This document shows, piece by piece, positions 18,315 through 25,737 of a stretch of DNA of 64,000 bases (positions within the stretch are counted from its first letter, which is position 1; every line of letters begins with the position of its first letter). Source of the stretch: Lachnospiraceae bacterium UBA7086 (lineage in GTDB: Bacteria; Bacillota; Clostridia; Lachnospirales; Lachnospiraceae); the NCBI GenBank assembly GCA_002492525.1, contig DKZA01000039.1:1-64000 (forward strand). The letters are read 5' to 3'. The translations under genes and the position numbers were made by a program. Below the pieces are notes generated by a model, which was not told where the DNA came from, searched no databases, and saw only the letters and a list, made by a program, of their open reading frames with translations.

Positions 18315-19034
18315 ATGAAAATATATTGTGGAAAAGATTATGAACATGCAGGCAGAATAACTGCTAATATCCTGTCTGCACAGATTATCATGAAACCGGA
18401 CTGCGTACTGGGCCTTGCCACCGGTTCTACGCCGATCAGCGCTTACGAGAATCTCATCAGGCATTATGAATCAGGGGACCTTGATTTTTCATTGGTCCAC
18501 AGTATCAATCTGGATGAATACAGGGGGCTGGACCCTGAAAACGACCAGAGCTACCGCTATTTTATGAATACACATCTCTTTGACCATATCAACATTGACA
18601 AAAAGAATACTTTTGTTCCCGACGGTATGGAGAAAGATGCCGAGAAAGCCTGTCAGGACTATGATGAAATCATCCGCTCCCACGGCGGCATTGATTTACA
18701 GCTCCTGGGGCTAGGCCATAACGGTCATATCGGATTCAATGAACCCAGCGACTCTTTCGCCAAAGGAACCCATCTGGTCACACTGACCGAGAGCACCGTC
18801 ACGGCTAATGCAAGATTCTTTGCTTCCGCCTCCGATGTGCCGAAAGAAGCATATACCATGGGTATCCGTTCCATCATGCAGGCAAAAATAATTCTCGTGA
18901 TGGCCTGCGGGGAAAGTAAAAAAGAAATTATCAAAAAAGCTTTTTACGGGCCTATCACACCACAGGTACCAGCCTCCGTATTGCAGCTTCATCCAAACGT
19001 AATCCTGGTTGGGGACGAGGCCGCTCTAGGCTGA
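18315..19034 (+). CDS. nagB: Glucosamine-6-phosphate deaminase (239 aa)
   Basis: Converts glucosamine-6-phosphate to fructose-6-phosphate and ammonia, the last step before glycolysis. Family motifs are GLATGSTP at the phosphate-binding N-terminus, NLDEYRGL with the catalytic Asp, and GLGHNGHIGFNEP with the active-site His. Length (239) is that of the short Gram-positive form, which lacks the C-terminal allosteric extension of the E. coli enzyme. It lies 23 bases after the regulator and 36 before nagA, completing the GlcNAc route in the operon. Confidence 0.96.
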   Translation: MKIYCGKDYEHAGRITANILSAQIIMKPDCVLGLATGSTPISAYENLIRHYESGDLDFSLVHSINLDEYRGLDPENDQSYRYFMNTHLFDHINIDKKNTFVPDGMEKDAEKACQDYDEIIRSHGGIDLQLLGLGHNGHIGFNEPSDSFAKGTHLVTLTESTVTANARFFASASDVPKEAYTMGIRSIMQAKIILVMACGESKKEIIKKAFYGPITPQVPASVLQLHPNVILVGDEAALG

Positions 19035-19070
19035 CAGAAAACAGGAAGAGACTAAGAAGGGGTAACAGTT

Positions 19071-20216
19071 ATGTTTAAATTGAAGGGTATGATCTACACG
19101 GACAAAATGTACTTTGAAGCAGGCGAGATTACTATTGAGGGGAGTAACATCAGCCAGATAAAACTGTGTGCCGAAGAGGATCTGACAGCAGAAGAATCCG
19201 AGCGATATCTTCTGCCCGGGCTTGTGGATATCCACTTTCACGGCTGTGCCGGATATGATTTCTGTGACGGTACAACGGAAGCTGTGCGCGCCATCGCTTC
19301 CTATGAAGTGACACACGGCATCACAACCATCTGTCCTGCCACCATGACACTTTCAGAAGATATGCTGACAAATATCTGCACAGTCTATGCGGATGCCGTG
19401 CAGACCGAGGTTTTAAAGCAGGATATCGCTGTTTCAGAGATCGTAAAAGGAATCTATCTGGAAGGGCCTTTTATCTCCGAAAATAAGAAGGGAGCGCAAA
19501 ATCCTGCTTATATCCATAAACCGGATAGAGAAATGCTCATGAGGCTGCAAGAAGCTGCACAGGGTCTGATTAAAATAGTAGCCATCGCACCGGAAACTGA
19601 CGGGGCTATGGACTGTATCAAGGCATGCAGCAAAGAATTCCGCTTTTCTATTGCCCACACCTGCGCAGACTATGAAACCACAAGGGAGGCCATCGAATCC
19701 GGCGTTTATCATGTGACTCATCTGTACAACGCCATGCCGCCCTTCACGCACAGACAGCCCGGTGTCATCGGCGCCGTTGCGGAAAATCCATTGACAGAGG
19801 CCGAACTGATCTGTGACGGCATCCACATTCATCCCAGCGTGGTCCGAAACACATTCCAATGGTTCGGTATCCAACGCATGATTCTTATCAGTGACAGTAT
19901 GATGGCAACCGGCATGGCTGACGGCGACTATGCTTTAGGAGGACAACCCGTACGGGTAAAAGGTAATCTGGCCCTTCTCGCAGACGGAACCATTGCCGGA
20001 AGCGCAACCAACCTTTATGACTGTATGCGGACAGCCGTGCAGATGGGCATCCCGGTGGAAGATGCCATCCGCGCCGCCACTTACAATCCCGCCAGGGCTG
20101 TTGGCCTGGCGGCCGAATGTGGCAGCCTGAAGGAAGGACGGAGCGCCGATATTCTGGTCACAGACAAATCGCTCCTGCTCCAAGAAGTCTTGAAATGCGG
20201 GCGCAGGGTTTTGTAA
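19071..20216 (+). CDS. nagA: N-acetylglucosamine-6-phosphate deacetylase (381 aa)
   Basis: Amidohydrolase that removes acetate from GlcNAc-6-P to give glucosamine-6-P for NagB. The metal-binding motif VDIHFHG, YLEGPFI with the metal-ligating Glu, AHTCADYE and THLYNAMPPFTHRQPG with metal His and sugar contacts, and the catalytic Asp in ILISDSMMATG are all present. Normal length. Last gene of the chitobiose locus; no clear terminator follows before the sigma-D-type promoter of the flagellin gene. Confidence 0.96.
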   Translation: MFKLKGMIYTDKMYFEAGEITIEGSNISQIKLCAEEDLTAEESERYLLPGLVDIHFHGCAGYDFCDGTTEAVRAIASYEVTHGITTICPATMTLSEDMLTNICTVYADAVQTEVLKQDIAVSEIVKGIYLEGPFISENKKGAQNPAYIHKPDREMLMRLQEAAQGLIKIVAIAPETDGAMDCIKACSKEFRFSIAHTCADYETTREAIESGVYHVTHLYNAMPPFTHRQPGVIGAVAENPLTEAELICDGIHIHPSVVRNTFQWFGIQRMILISDSMMATGMADGDYALGGQPVRVKGNLALLADGTIAGSATNLYDCMRTAVQMGIPVEDAIRAATYNPARAVGLAAECGSLKEGRSADILVTDKSLLLQEVLKCGRRVL

Positions 20217-20241
20217 AAAAATAAGATTCCTTCTTCTGTAC

Positions 20242-20269
20242 TAAAGCATAAACAGAATCGAGCCGATAT
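20242..20269 (+). promoter_or_regulatory. Sigma-D (sigma-28) type promoter for the flagellin-protease gene
   Basis: TAAA (20242-20245), a 16-base spacer and GCCGATAT (20262-20269) match the flagellar sigma factor consensus almost perfectly. Predicted start of transcription near 20277 gives a leader of about 125 bases. The leader ends in several GGA triplets, including GGAGG at 20376-20380 and GGAGGG at 20391-20396, which could bind CsrA as in the B. subtilis hag leader. That regulation is inference. Confidence 0.85.
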
Positions 20270-20400
20270 AAATTACGTAACTGTATTTTATATTGGCTTT
20301 TAATATATAAAATTCATGAATCTTTCTATCGTTTTTGCCGCCTATATAGATTAATTTTACTATGAAATGACTGCATGGAGGCAGGATATCGGAGGGCAGG

Positions 20401-22263
20401 ATGCTTTCAGTAAAAACAAATATGTTGGCATTGAACGCCAACCGACAACTTGGCCTCACGACCAAGAAAAACGTCAAAAATACAGAAAGATTATCTTCCG
20501 GCTATCGCATCAACCGGGCGGCTGATGATGCTGCCGGTCTGTCTATTTCTGAGAAAATGCGCAGACAGATACGCGGACTTAGCCAGGCGGCTTTAAACGC
20601 CCAGGATGGCGTCTCCATGGTACAGATTGGAGAAGGCGCCTTAAATGAAGTGCACGATATGTTACACCGGGCCAATGAACTGGCGGTTAAAGCGGCAACA
20701 GGCACTTTGCAGGATGCAGACCGTGCCATGATCGATGCAGAAATTCAGCAGCTTAAGGCCGAAATTGACCGGACGGCAAAGAACACTACCTTTAATGAAA
20801 TATCCCTTTTCCCTGAAAACGGGCTTTCTCCTTTGTCTACCGGATTCATGGAAACGAAATCCTATGATATTACTTATAATCTGAAAGACGGCTCCCTTAT
20901 GATTAATGGTGCGGCAGCAGGACCAGGTGCCGCAGGACGTGCCGGCGTAACTGTTTCCAGCGGCAATGTATTGGCAGATACCATTGCCAATGAGTTGGTT
21001 CCCAATGCCGTTTCGCAGATTTTTACCGCATTTCCCTCCTTAAAGAATAATGTGGGAAGCGACACCATTAACATGTCACTGGACGTATCCTATATAGACG
21101 GTCCCAACCGTACACTCGCCTATGCTTCTTTCCGCTACAGTTACGGCGGCGGCAGACCTTATGGCATGGGTATCCGCGTGGATATATCTGATTTCAGCAA
21201 GGCGGATGCGGAAGGTACCGGCTCCAAGACAGAAGCTTTAAAATCTACGATTGCCCATGAACTGATGCATACGGTCATGCAGTATACTCTGACCGACGGT
21301 ATGAGCGGCAGACGCGGCGAAAAATATCCTTCCTGGTTTACAGAAGGAACCGCTCAGCTGGCAGGCGGCGGCTTTTCCACCGGATGGAATGACACACTCT
21401 CCTATTATGCCCATTATCTGACCAGTGCCAACGATACCAGTCAGGATGCTAACATCAGCAGTTATCTGCGAAAATTCACCATGAACAACCGGCCCTATGG
21501 TCACGGCTATCTGGGTGCGGCTTATATCGGATATCTGGCAAACGGCGGCGGCGCTGTGACCAGCGCTAATATTGCACAAGGTATGGATAAGATTTTTACG
21601 GATCTTTTAAATGGTCAGAGTCTGGAAAATGCTATCCAAAAAAATGCCGGTATCAGTACCGCAAATTTAAACAGTCTCTTTAGTAGTGGCGACCAGAATC
21701 TGACAGAGTTTGTCCGCAAACTCTCTTATGAGGCAAGAGACGGTGCCGGTTCAGTCATTACGGCCAATCTTGGTGTGGGAGGTTCTTCCCTCCTCGGCAA
21801 CAACGCCAGCGCGCTTAACCAGCCCTTTAGAATCGATCCTTTCCAGGTTACCGTGAACGCAAGCGGTCCTTCCGATATCGGACTGCAGGTAGGCGCAGAA
21901 CCCGGGCAGCATATAGAAATTGACTTATATCAAATGAATTCGCGTGCCCTTGGATTAGAAGATCTGAATGTCAGATCCACCGATGATGCGGATCGTGCAA
22001 TCGATCAGCTCAAATACGCCATCGGCTGTGTAAGTAACGTAAGAAGCCAATACGGCGCCATACAGAACCGATTGGAACACACCATCAATAATCTGAACAA
22101 TATTACGGAAAACACTACGGAAGCAGAATCACGCATCCGGGATGCCGACATTGCCACGGAAATGGTGGAGTATTCCAACAATCAGATACTGATGCAGGCG
22201 GGTGCTTCCATGCTGGCACAGGCAAATCAACATTCACAATTGATATTAAGCCTCTTAGGCTGA
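20401..22263 (+). CDS. Flagellinolysin: flagellin with internal zinc metallopeptidase domain (620 aa)
   Basis: A filament-forming flagellin whose surface-exposed middle is a protease. The N-terminal D0/D1 region (about 1-140) includes NANRQLGL, TERLSSGYRINRAADDAAGL and the NAQDG segment. The C-terminal D1/D0 region (about 510-620) includes RIRDADIATEMVEYS and ends in ANQHSQLILSLLG. Between them is a gluzincin-type domain with IAHELMHTV (zinc ligands His286 and His290, catalytic Glu287) and WFTEGTAQL (Glu315, likely third ligand). All catalytic residues are present, so it should be active. The class was described in Clostridium haemolyticum. GGAGGG precedes the ATG and a sigma-D-type promoter lies upstream. 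No other flagellar gene is in the window, so it is probably additional to a normal flagellin. Confidence 0.95.
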   Translation: MLSVKTNMLALNANRQLGLTTKKNVKNTERLSSGYRINRAADDAAGLSISEKMRRQIRGLSQAALNAQDGVSMVQIGEGALNEVHDMLHRANELAVKAATGTLQDADRAMIDAEIQQLKAEIDRTAKNTTFNEISLFPENGLSPLSTGFMETKSYDITYNLKDGSLMINGAAAGPGAAGRAGVTVSSGNVLADTIANELVPNAVSQIFTAFPSLKNNVGSDTINMSLDVSYIDGPNRTLAYASFRYSYGGGRPYGMGIRVDISDFSKADAEGTGSKTEALKSTIAHELMHTVMQYTLTDGMSGRRGEKYPSWFTEGTAQLAGGGFSTGWNDTLSYYAHYLTSANDTSQDANISSYLRKFTMNNRPYGHGYLGAAYIGYLANGGGAVTSANIAQGMDKIFTDLLNGQSLENAIQKNAGISTANLNSLFSSGDQNLTEFVRKLSYEARDGAGSVITANLGVGGSSLLGNNASALNQPFRIDPFQVTVNASGPSDIGLQVGAEPGQHIEIDLYQMNSRALGLEDLNVRSTDDADRAIDQLKYAIGCVSNVRSQYGAIQNRLEHTINNLNNITENTTEAESRIRDADIATEMVEYSNNQILMQAGASMLAQANQHSQLILSLLG

Positions 22264-22289
22264 TACCGTATTGAGAGGAGCTGTCCAGA

Positions 22290-22673
22290 ATGGGGGAAAT
22301 TATAAAAATACACTGTAATATGTGTCAGGCGGAATGGGAATGTTGGACCGGTTGCGGACTGCAGCATGGCAGAAAGGAAAATATCATTGCCGCCTTTTGT
22401 CCAGAGGAACAGGCACAAGTCATAAAATGGCTGTCAAACCTTCCTCTTCCATTATACGATTTCAGATACCAGACCGCTTCCTGCGGTATTTGTCATAAAC
22501 CGGTGAGCGTTCCAGTTTTAAGAAATGTCGAGAGCGATGAAATCTTTGTGGGCGTCTGCCCGGTATGTGGTAATCAGCCGCAAATGCCGCTGCCAGAAAG
22601 CATTACGGATATGGCCTGTCCGGCGTGCGGCAGCATGTCTCTGGAAGCCGCTGAAGCCGGACATTGGGATTAG
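22290..22673 (+). CDS. Small cysteine-rich zinc-ribbon protein of unknown function (127 aa)
   Basis: No named family recognised. Cysteine pairs suited to metal binding appear as CNMC near the N-terminus, CGIC in the middle, and CPVCG and CPACG near the C-terminus, so it probably holds two or more zinc ribbons. No signal peptide or membrane segment. It starts 26 bases after the flagellinolysin stop with GAGAGGAG upstream, so it may be read from the same sigma-D-dependent message. A link to flagellin export or regulation is speculation from position only. It ends 20 bases before the convergent kduD gene. Confidence 0.8.
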   Translation: MGEIIKIHCNMCQAEWECWTGCGLQHGRKENIIAAFCPEEQAQVIKWLSNLPLPLYDFRYQTASCGICHKPVSVPVLRNVESDEIFVGVCPVCGNQPQMPLPESITDMACPACGSMSLEAAEAGHWD

Positions 22674-22693
22674 ATACCATATTCGTCTTTTTA

Positions 22694-23500
22694 TTACTGA
22701 GGCTGTTTCCCGATATAGGCGAGAATACCGCCGTCCACATACAGCACATGGCCATTCACAAAGTCAGATGCCTCAGATGCCAGAAATACTGCCGGTCCCT
22801 GAAGATCCTCCGTCACACCCCAACGGGCTGCCGGTGTCTTTGCAATAATAAACTGATCGAAAGGATGCCTGCTGCCATCGGGCTGTATTTCCCGAAGCGG
22901 TGCCGTCTGCGGAGTGGCAATATAGCCGGGTCCGATACCGTTACACTGGATATTAAACTCGCCATACTCAGAAGCAATATTTCTGGTCAGCATCTTTAGA
23001 CCGCCCTTGGCCGCCGCATAAGCAGATACCGTCTCACGTCCCAGTTCGCTCATCATGGAACAGATATTGATAATCTTACCATGACCTTTCTTGATCATTC
23101 CCGGGATTACCGCCTTAGACACGATAAAAGGTGCATTTAAATCCACGTCGATTACCTGTCTGAACTCCTGGGCCGTCATCTCACACATCGGAATTCTTTT
23201 GATGATGCCCGCATTGTTGACCAGAATATCTATGGTTCCTACTTCTTTCTCAATCTGTGCCACCAGAGCCTGTACCTGCTCCTCGTTGGTCACATCACAC
23301 ACATACCCATGCGCCTGAATTCCTTTTTCTTCATAGGCCGCCAGTCCCTTGTCCACCAACTCCTGTTTGATATCGTTAAATACAATCGTTGCACCAGCCT
23401 CTGCATAGGCGCTGGCAATAGCAAACCCAATTCCGTAAGAAGCGCCTGTCACCAGCGCAATTTTTCCTTCCAATGAAAATTTCTTCATAAAATCGCTCAT
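22694..23500 (-). CDS. kduD: 2-dehydro-3-deoxy-D-gluconate 5-dehydrogenase / 2-deoxy-D-gluconate 3-dehydrogenase (268 aa)
   Basis: Short-chain dehydrogenase in hexuronate (pectin or glycosaminoglycan) breakdown. It would reduce the KduI product to 2-keto-3-deoxygluconate with NAD(P)H. The nucleotide motif TGASYGIG, the NNAGI motif and the catalytic Ser plus YAAAKGG are present, and the opening FSLEGKIALVTG is typical of KduD. Start 23500 has GGAGAAAACT just before it; longer in-frame starts up to 23566 run into a structured spacer and are unlikely. It follows kduI in transcription, which fixes the assignment. Confidence 0.93.
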   Translation of the reverse strand: MSDFMKKFSLEGKIALVTGASYGIGFAIASAYAEAGATIVFNDIKQELVDKGLAAYEEKGIQAHGYVCDVTNEEQVQALVAQIEKEVGTIDILVNNAGIIKRIPMCEMTAQEFRQVIDVDLNAPFIVSKAVIPGMIKKGHGKIINICSMMSELGRETVSAYAAAKGGLKMLTRNIASEYGEFNIQCNGIGPGYIATPQTAPLREIQPDGSRHPFDQFIIAKTPAARWGVTEDLQGPAVFLASEASDFVNGHVLYVDGGILAYIGKQPQ

Positions 23501-23535
23501 AGTTTTCTCCATTTCTGCGCTGCTTTTGCGCATAT

Positions 23536-23597
23536 CGAGTTTGTGGCAGGCAACGCGCAGACACAAATCTCGCGATTGAAAATTTTCATTTTCAATC
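23536..23597 (-). repeat. Two consecutive hairpins in the kduI-kduD spacer
   Basis: CGAGTTTGTG (23536-23545) pairs with CACAAATCTCG (23562-23572) with one bulge, and GATTGAAAA (23574-23582) pairs exactly with TTTTCAATC (23589-23597). The second hairpin directly follows the kduI stop codon. There is no U run, so these are more likely mRNA processing or stabilising structures, or a REP-like repeat, than a terminator. Confidence 0.6.
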
Positions 23598-24461
23598 TTA
23601 TCTTAAATCCTTCATTGCCACACCGTCCATATCGTCAAATGCCTGGTTCTCACCCACCATACCCCAGATAAAAGTATAAGCCTGGGAACCGCTTCCTGCA
23701 TGGATAGACCAACTGGGTGAAATGACTGCCTCCTCATTTCTCATGATGATATGCCTTGTCTCATCCGGCTCTCCCATGTAATGCATCACAAAAGCATCTT
23801 CCGGCATCTCAAAATACAGATATACTTCCATCCTTCTGTCATGGGTATGACAGGGCATCGTATTCCACACACTGCCGGGCGCAAGCTTCGTCATACCCAT
23901 CACAAGCTGACAACTCTCCACCTGTCCGGGCAGAATATATTTACAGATAACTCTGTGGTTGGACTCTTCCAAAGATCCCAATTCCACCTTATTCTCATCT
24001 TTGACAATCACAATCCCCTCTCCCGGCTCGCCTTCCGGTTTGATCAGCACTGTGGGATATGCCTTATGTGCGGGTGCACTGTTTAAATAAAATTTAGCAG
24101 GTTTAGAACCATCCTTACTGCTAAAGGAAATATCGCGTGCTCCCATACCAATGTACATGCCATCTTTGTAAGCAAGTTCATATTGTTTGCCGTCGATGGT
24201 GATCACCCCGGCCCCGCCGACATTGATTACACCCATCTCTCTTCTCTGCAGAAAGTATTCCGCCCGCAGCTCATCTCCTGCCGTCAATTCCAGTGTCTTT
24301 GATACCGGTGTCGCCGCGCCTGTGATAATACGATCAATATGACTGTACACCAGTTTGATCTCATCGGGCACGAACAGATCCTGAATCAGAAATTCCTCTC
24401 TTAACCGCTGTGTCGTGTAATACTTTACATCCTTCGGTGAAGCTGCCGTTCTAAGTTCCAT
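23598..24461 (-). CDS. kduI: 5-dehydro-4-deoxy-D-glucuronate isomerase (287 aa)
   Basis: Cupin-type zinc isomerase that turns 5-keto-4-deoxyuronate, formed from unsaturated uronates after lyase action on pectin or glycosaminoglycans, into the substrate of KduD. The metal-binding stretch CHTHDRRMEVYLYFE, the opening EFLIQDLFVPDEI and the C-terminal FIWGMVGENQ are characteristic, and length is right. The window has no polysaccharide lyase or unsaturated glucuronyl hydrolase, so the pair serves lyases encoded elsewhere. It lies 67 bases after ddl on the same strand; whether it shares that transcript is unclear. Confidence 0.95.
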   Translation of the reverse strand: MELRTAASPKDVKYYTTQRLREEFLIQDLFVPDEIKLVYSHIDRIITGAATPVSKTLELTAGDELRAEYFLQRREMGVINVGGAGVITIDGKQYELAYKDGMYIGMGARDISFSSKDGSKPAKFYLNSAPAHKAYPTVLIKPEGEPGEGIVIVKDENKVELGSLEESNHRVICKYILPGQVESCQLVMGMTKLAPGSVWNTMPCHTHDRRMEVYLYFEMPEDAFVMHYMGEPDETRHIIMRNEEAVISPSWSIHAGSGSQAYTFIWGMVGENQAFDDMDGVAMKDLR

Positions 24462-24528
24462 ACTACTATCCCTTCCTCTCCTATTAATTTTTTTATTTTA
24501 CATATGGTATAAATGCCACACTTTTCCT

Positions 24529-25710
24529 TTATTTCTTTACGCCCTTCGCCCCGGAAAGATTGGCACTCTGCAAGATATTACTGTCAAAGGATGTCATCAT
24601 GCTCTTCTCTTCCCGCTGTCTCTTAAGGGCAAGCTTTACCATGTCATCCAGCAATTCGGCATATGGCTTGCCTAAAGCTTCCCAGAGATAAAAGGCAAGG
24701 GAGCCCGGAATCGGATTGATTTCATTGACATATACTTTGTCAGTATCCTGATCAATCATAAAGTCAATCCGGGATACTCCGCTGCAATTGAGCACCTGGA
24801 ATGTCTTCACAGCCATCTGGCGGATTTCCTCCCGTCTCTCGGGCGTCAGATTGGCCGGTAACTCTCTTTTGGCCGTTCTCATTCCCTCGGAGCCGCTCTT
24901 GCTGCCTGCCACGTATTTATCTTCGTAGCTGAGAATCTCATCACTGGAAATAGGTTCTTCACATTCGGAGGCTTCCGCTTCCTCATAATCTCCCAACACA
25001 GCACAATTAATTTCCCGCAGGTTCATGATAGCACGTTCCACAAGCACTTTCGCCCCAAAGGTGAAGGCATACTCCAGCGCCTCACGAAGCTGCTCTTTAT
25101 CTTTTGCCACCTTAATACCAACGCTCGACCCTAAATTGACCGGCTTAACAATCACCGGATAGGCAATTCTATTCTCCACTTTGTTTATAGCAGCTGTCTC
25201 GTCAGACTGATATTCCCTGACGTTTAATGTCACACAGTCAAGTACCGGTATATCATTGTCTTTTAACACCGTCTTCATCACATACTTATCCATCGTCACG
25301 GCCGATGCCATCACGTCGCAGCCTGCGAAAGGAATATTGTAATGGCGTAAGAACCCCTGCAGACAGCCATCTTCCACATTAGCGCCATGTACCACCGGAA
25401 ATGCCACATCAATCTGTGCCACTACAGAATTGCCAAACTTCTTTACCGGATACTGAATCAGTTCCACTTTATCCTGCTCGCACATGAAAAACACTCTGGT
25501 ACTCTTCTTAAGCAGTTCCGAAATATTCTTATAATTGGCAATGTCACTGACTGCCTCTCCTGTATAGAGTTCATTATCCTTGGTAATATAAATGGCAATG
25601 GGATCATATTTATCCCTGTCAAAAGCATTGTACGCCTGTAAGCCTGAAATGACCGACACCTCATGTTCTACACTCTTGCCGCCAAAAAATACTCCTACTC
25701 TGATTTTCAT
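24529..25710 (-). CDS. D-alanine--D-alanine ligase family protein (393 aa)
   Basis: ATP-grasp ligase joining D-alanine to D-alanine (or possibly another D-amino or hydroxy acid) for peptidoglycan. Features are VFFGGKSVEHEVSVISG at the N-terminus, VKPVNLGSSVGIKVA in the ATP-grasp domain, SYEDKYVAG in the specificity loop and YVNEINPIPGSLAFYLWEA with the magnesium ligands. It is longer than average Ddl because of an acidic insert before the loop and about 25 extra C-terminal residues. Located directly after a membrane-bound MurF-like ligase, its likely partner. I cannot tell from motifs alone whether it is the housekeeping ligase. Confidence 0.88.
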   Translation of the reverse strand: MKIRVGVFFGGKSVEHEVSVISGLQAYNAFDRDKYDPIAIYITKDNELYTGEAVSDIANYKNISELLKKSTRVFFMCEQDKVELIQYPVKKFGNSVVAQIDVAFPVVHGANVEDGCLQGFLRHYNIPFAGCDVMASAVTMDKYVMKTVLKDNDIPVLDCVTLNVREYQSDETAAINKVENRIAYPVIVKPVNLGSSVGIKVAKDKEQLREALEYAFTFGAKVLVERAIMNLREINCAVLGDYEEAEASECEEPISSDEILSYEDKYVAGSKSGSEGMRTAKRELPANLTPERREEIRQMAVKTFQVLNCSGVSRIDFMIDQDTDKVYVNEINPIPGSLAFYLWEALGKPYAELLDDMVKLALKRQREEKSMMTSFDSNILQSANLSGAKGVKK

Positions 25711-25737
25711 GTTTTCCTCTCTTTCTTCTTGCTGCTT

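Noticed and set aside
24529..25710. Vancomycin-resistance (vanG/vanC-type) ligase
   Set aside because: No vanT, vanXY or vanRS genes are present, and the specificity loop cannot be assigned by eye.
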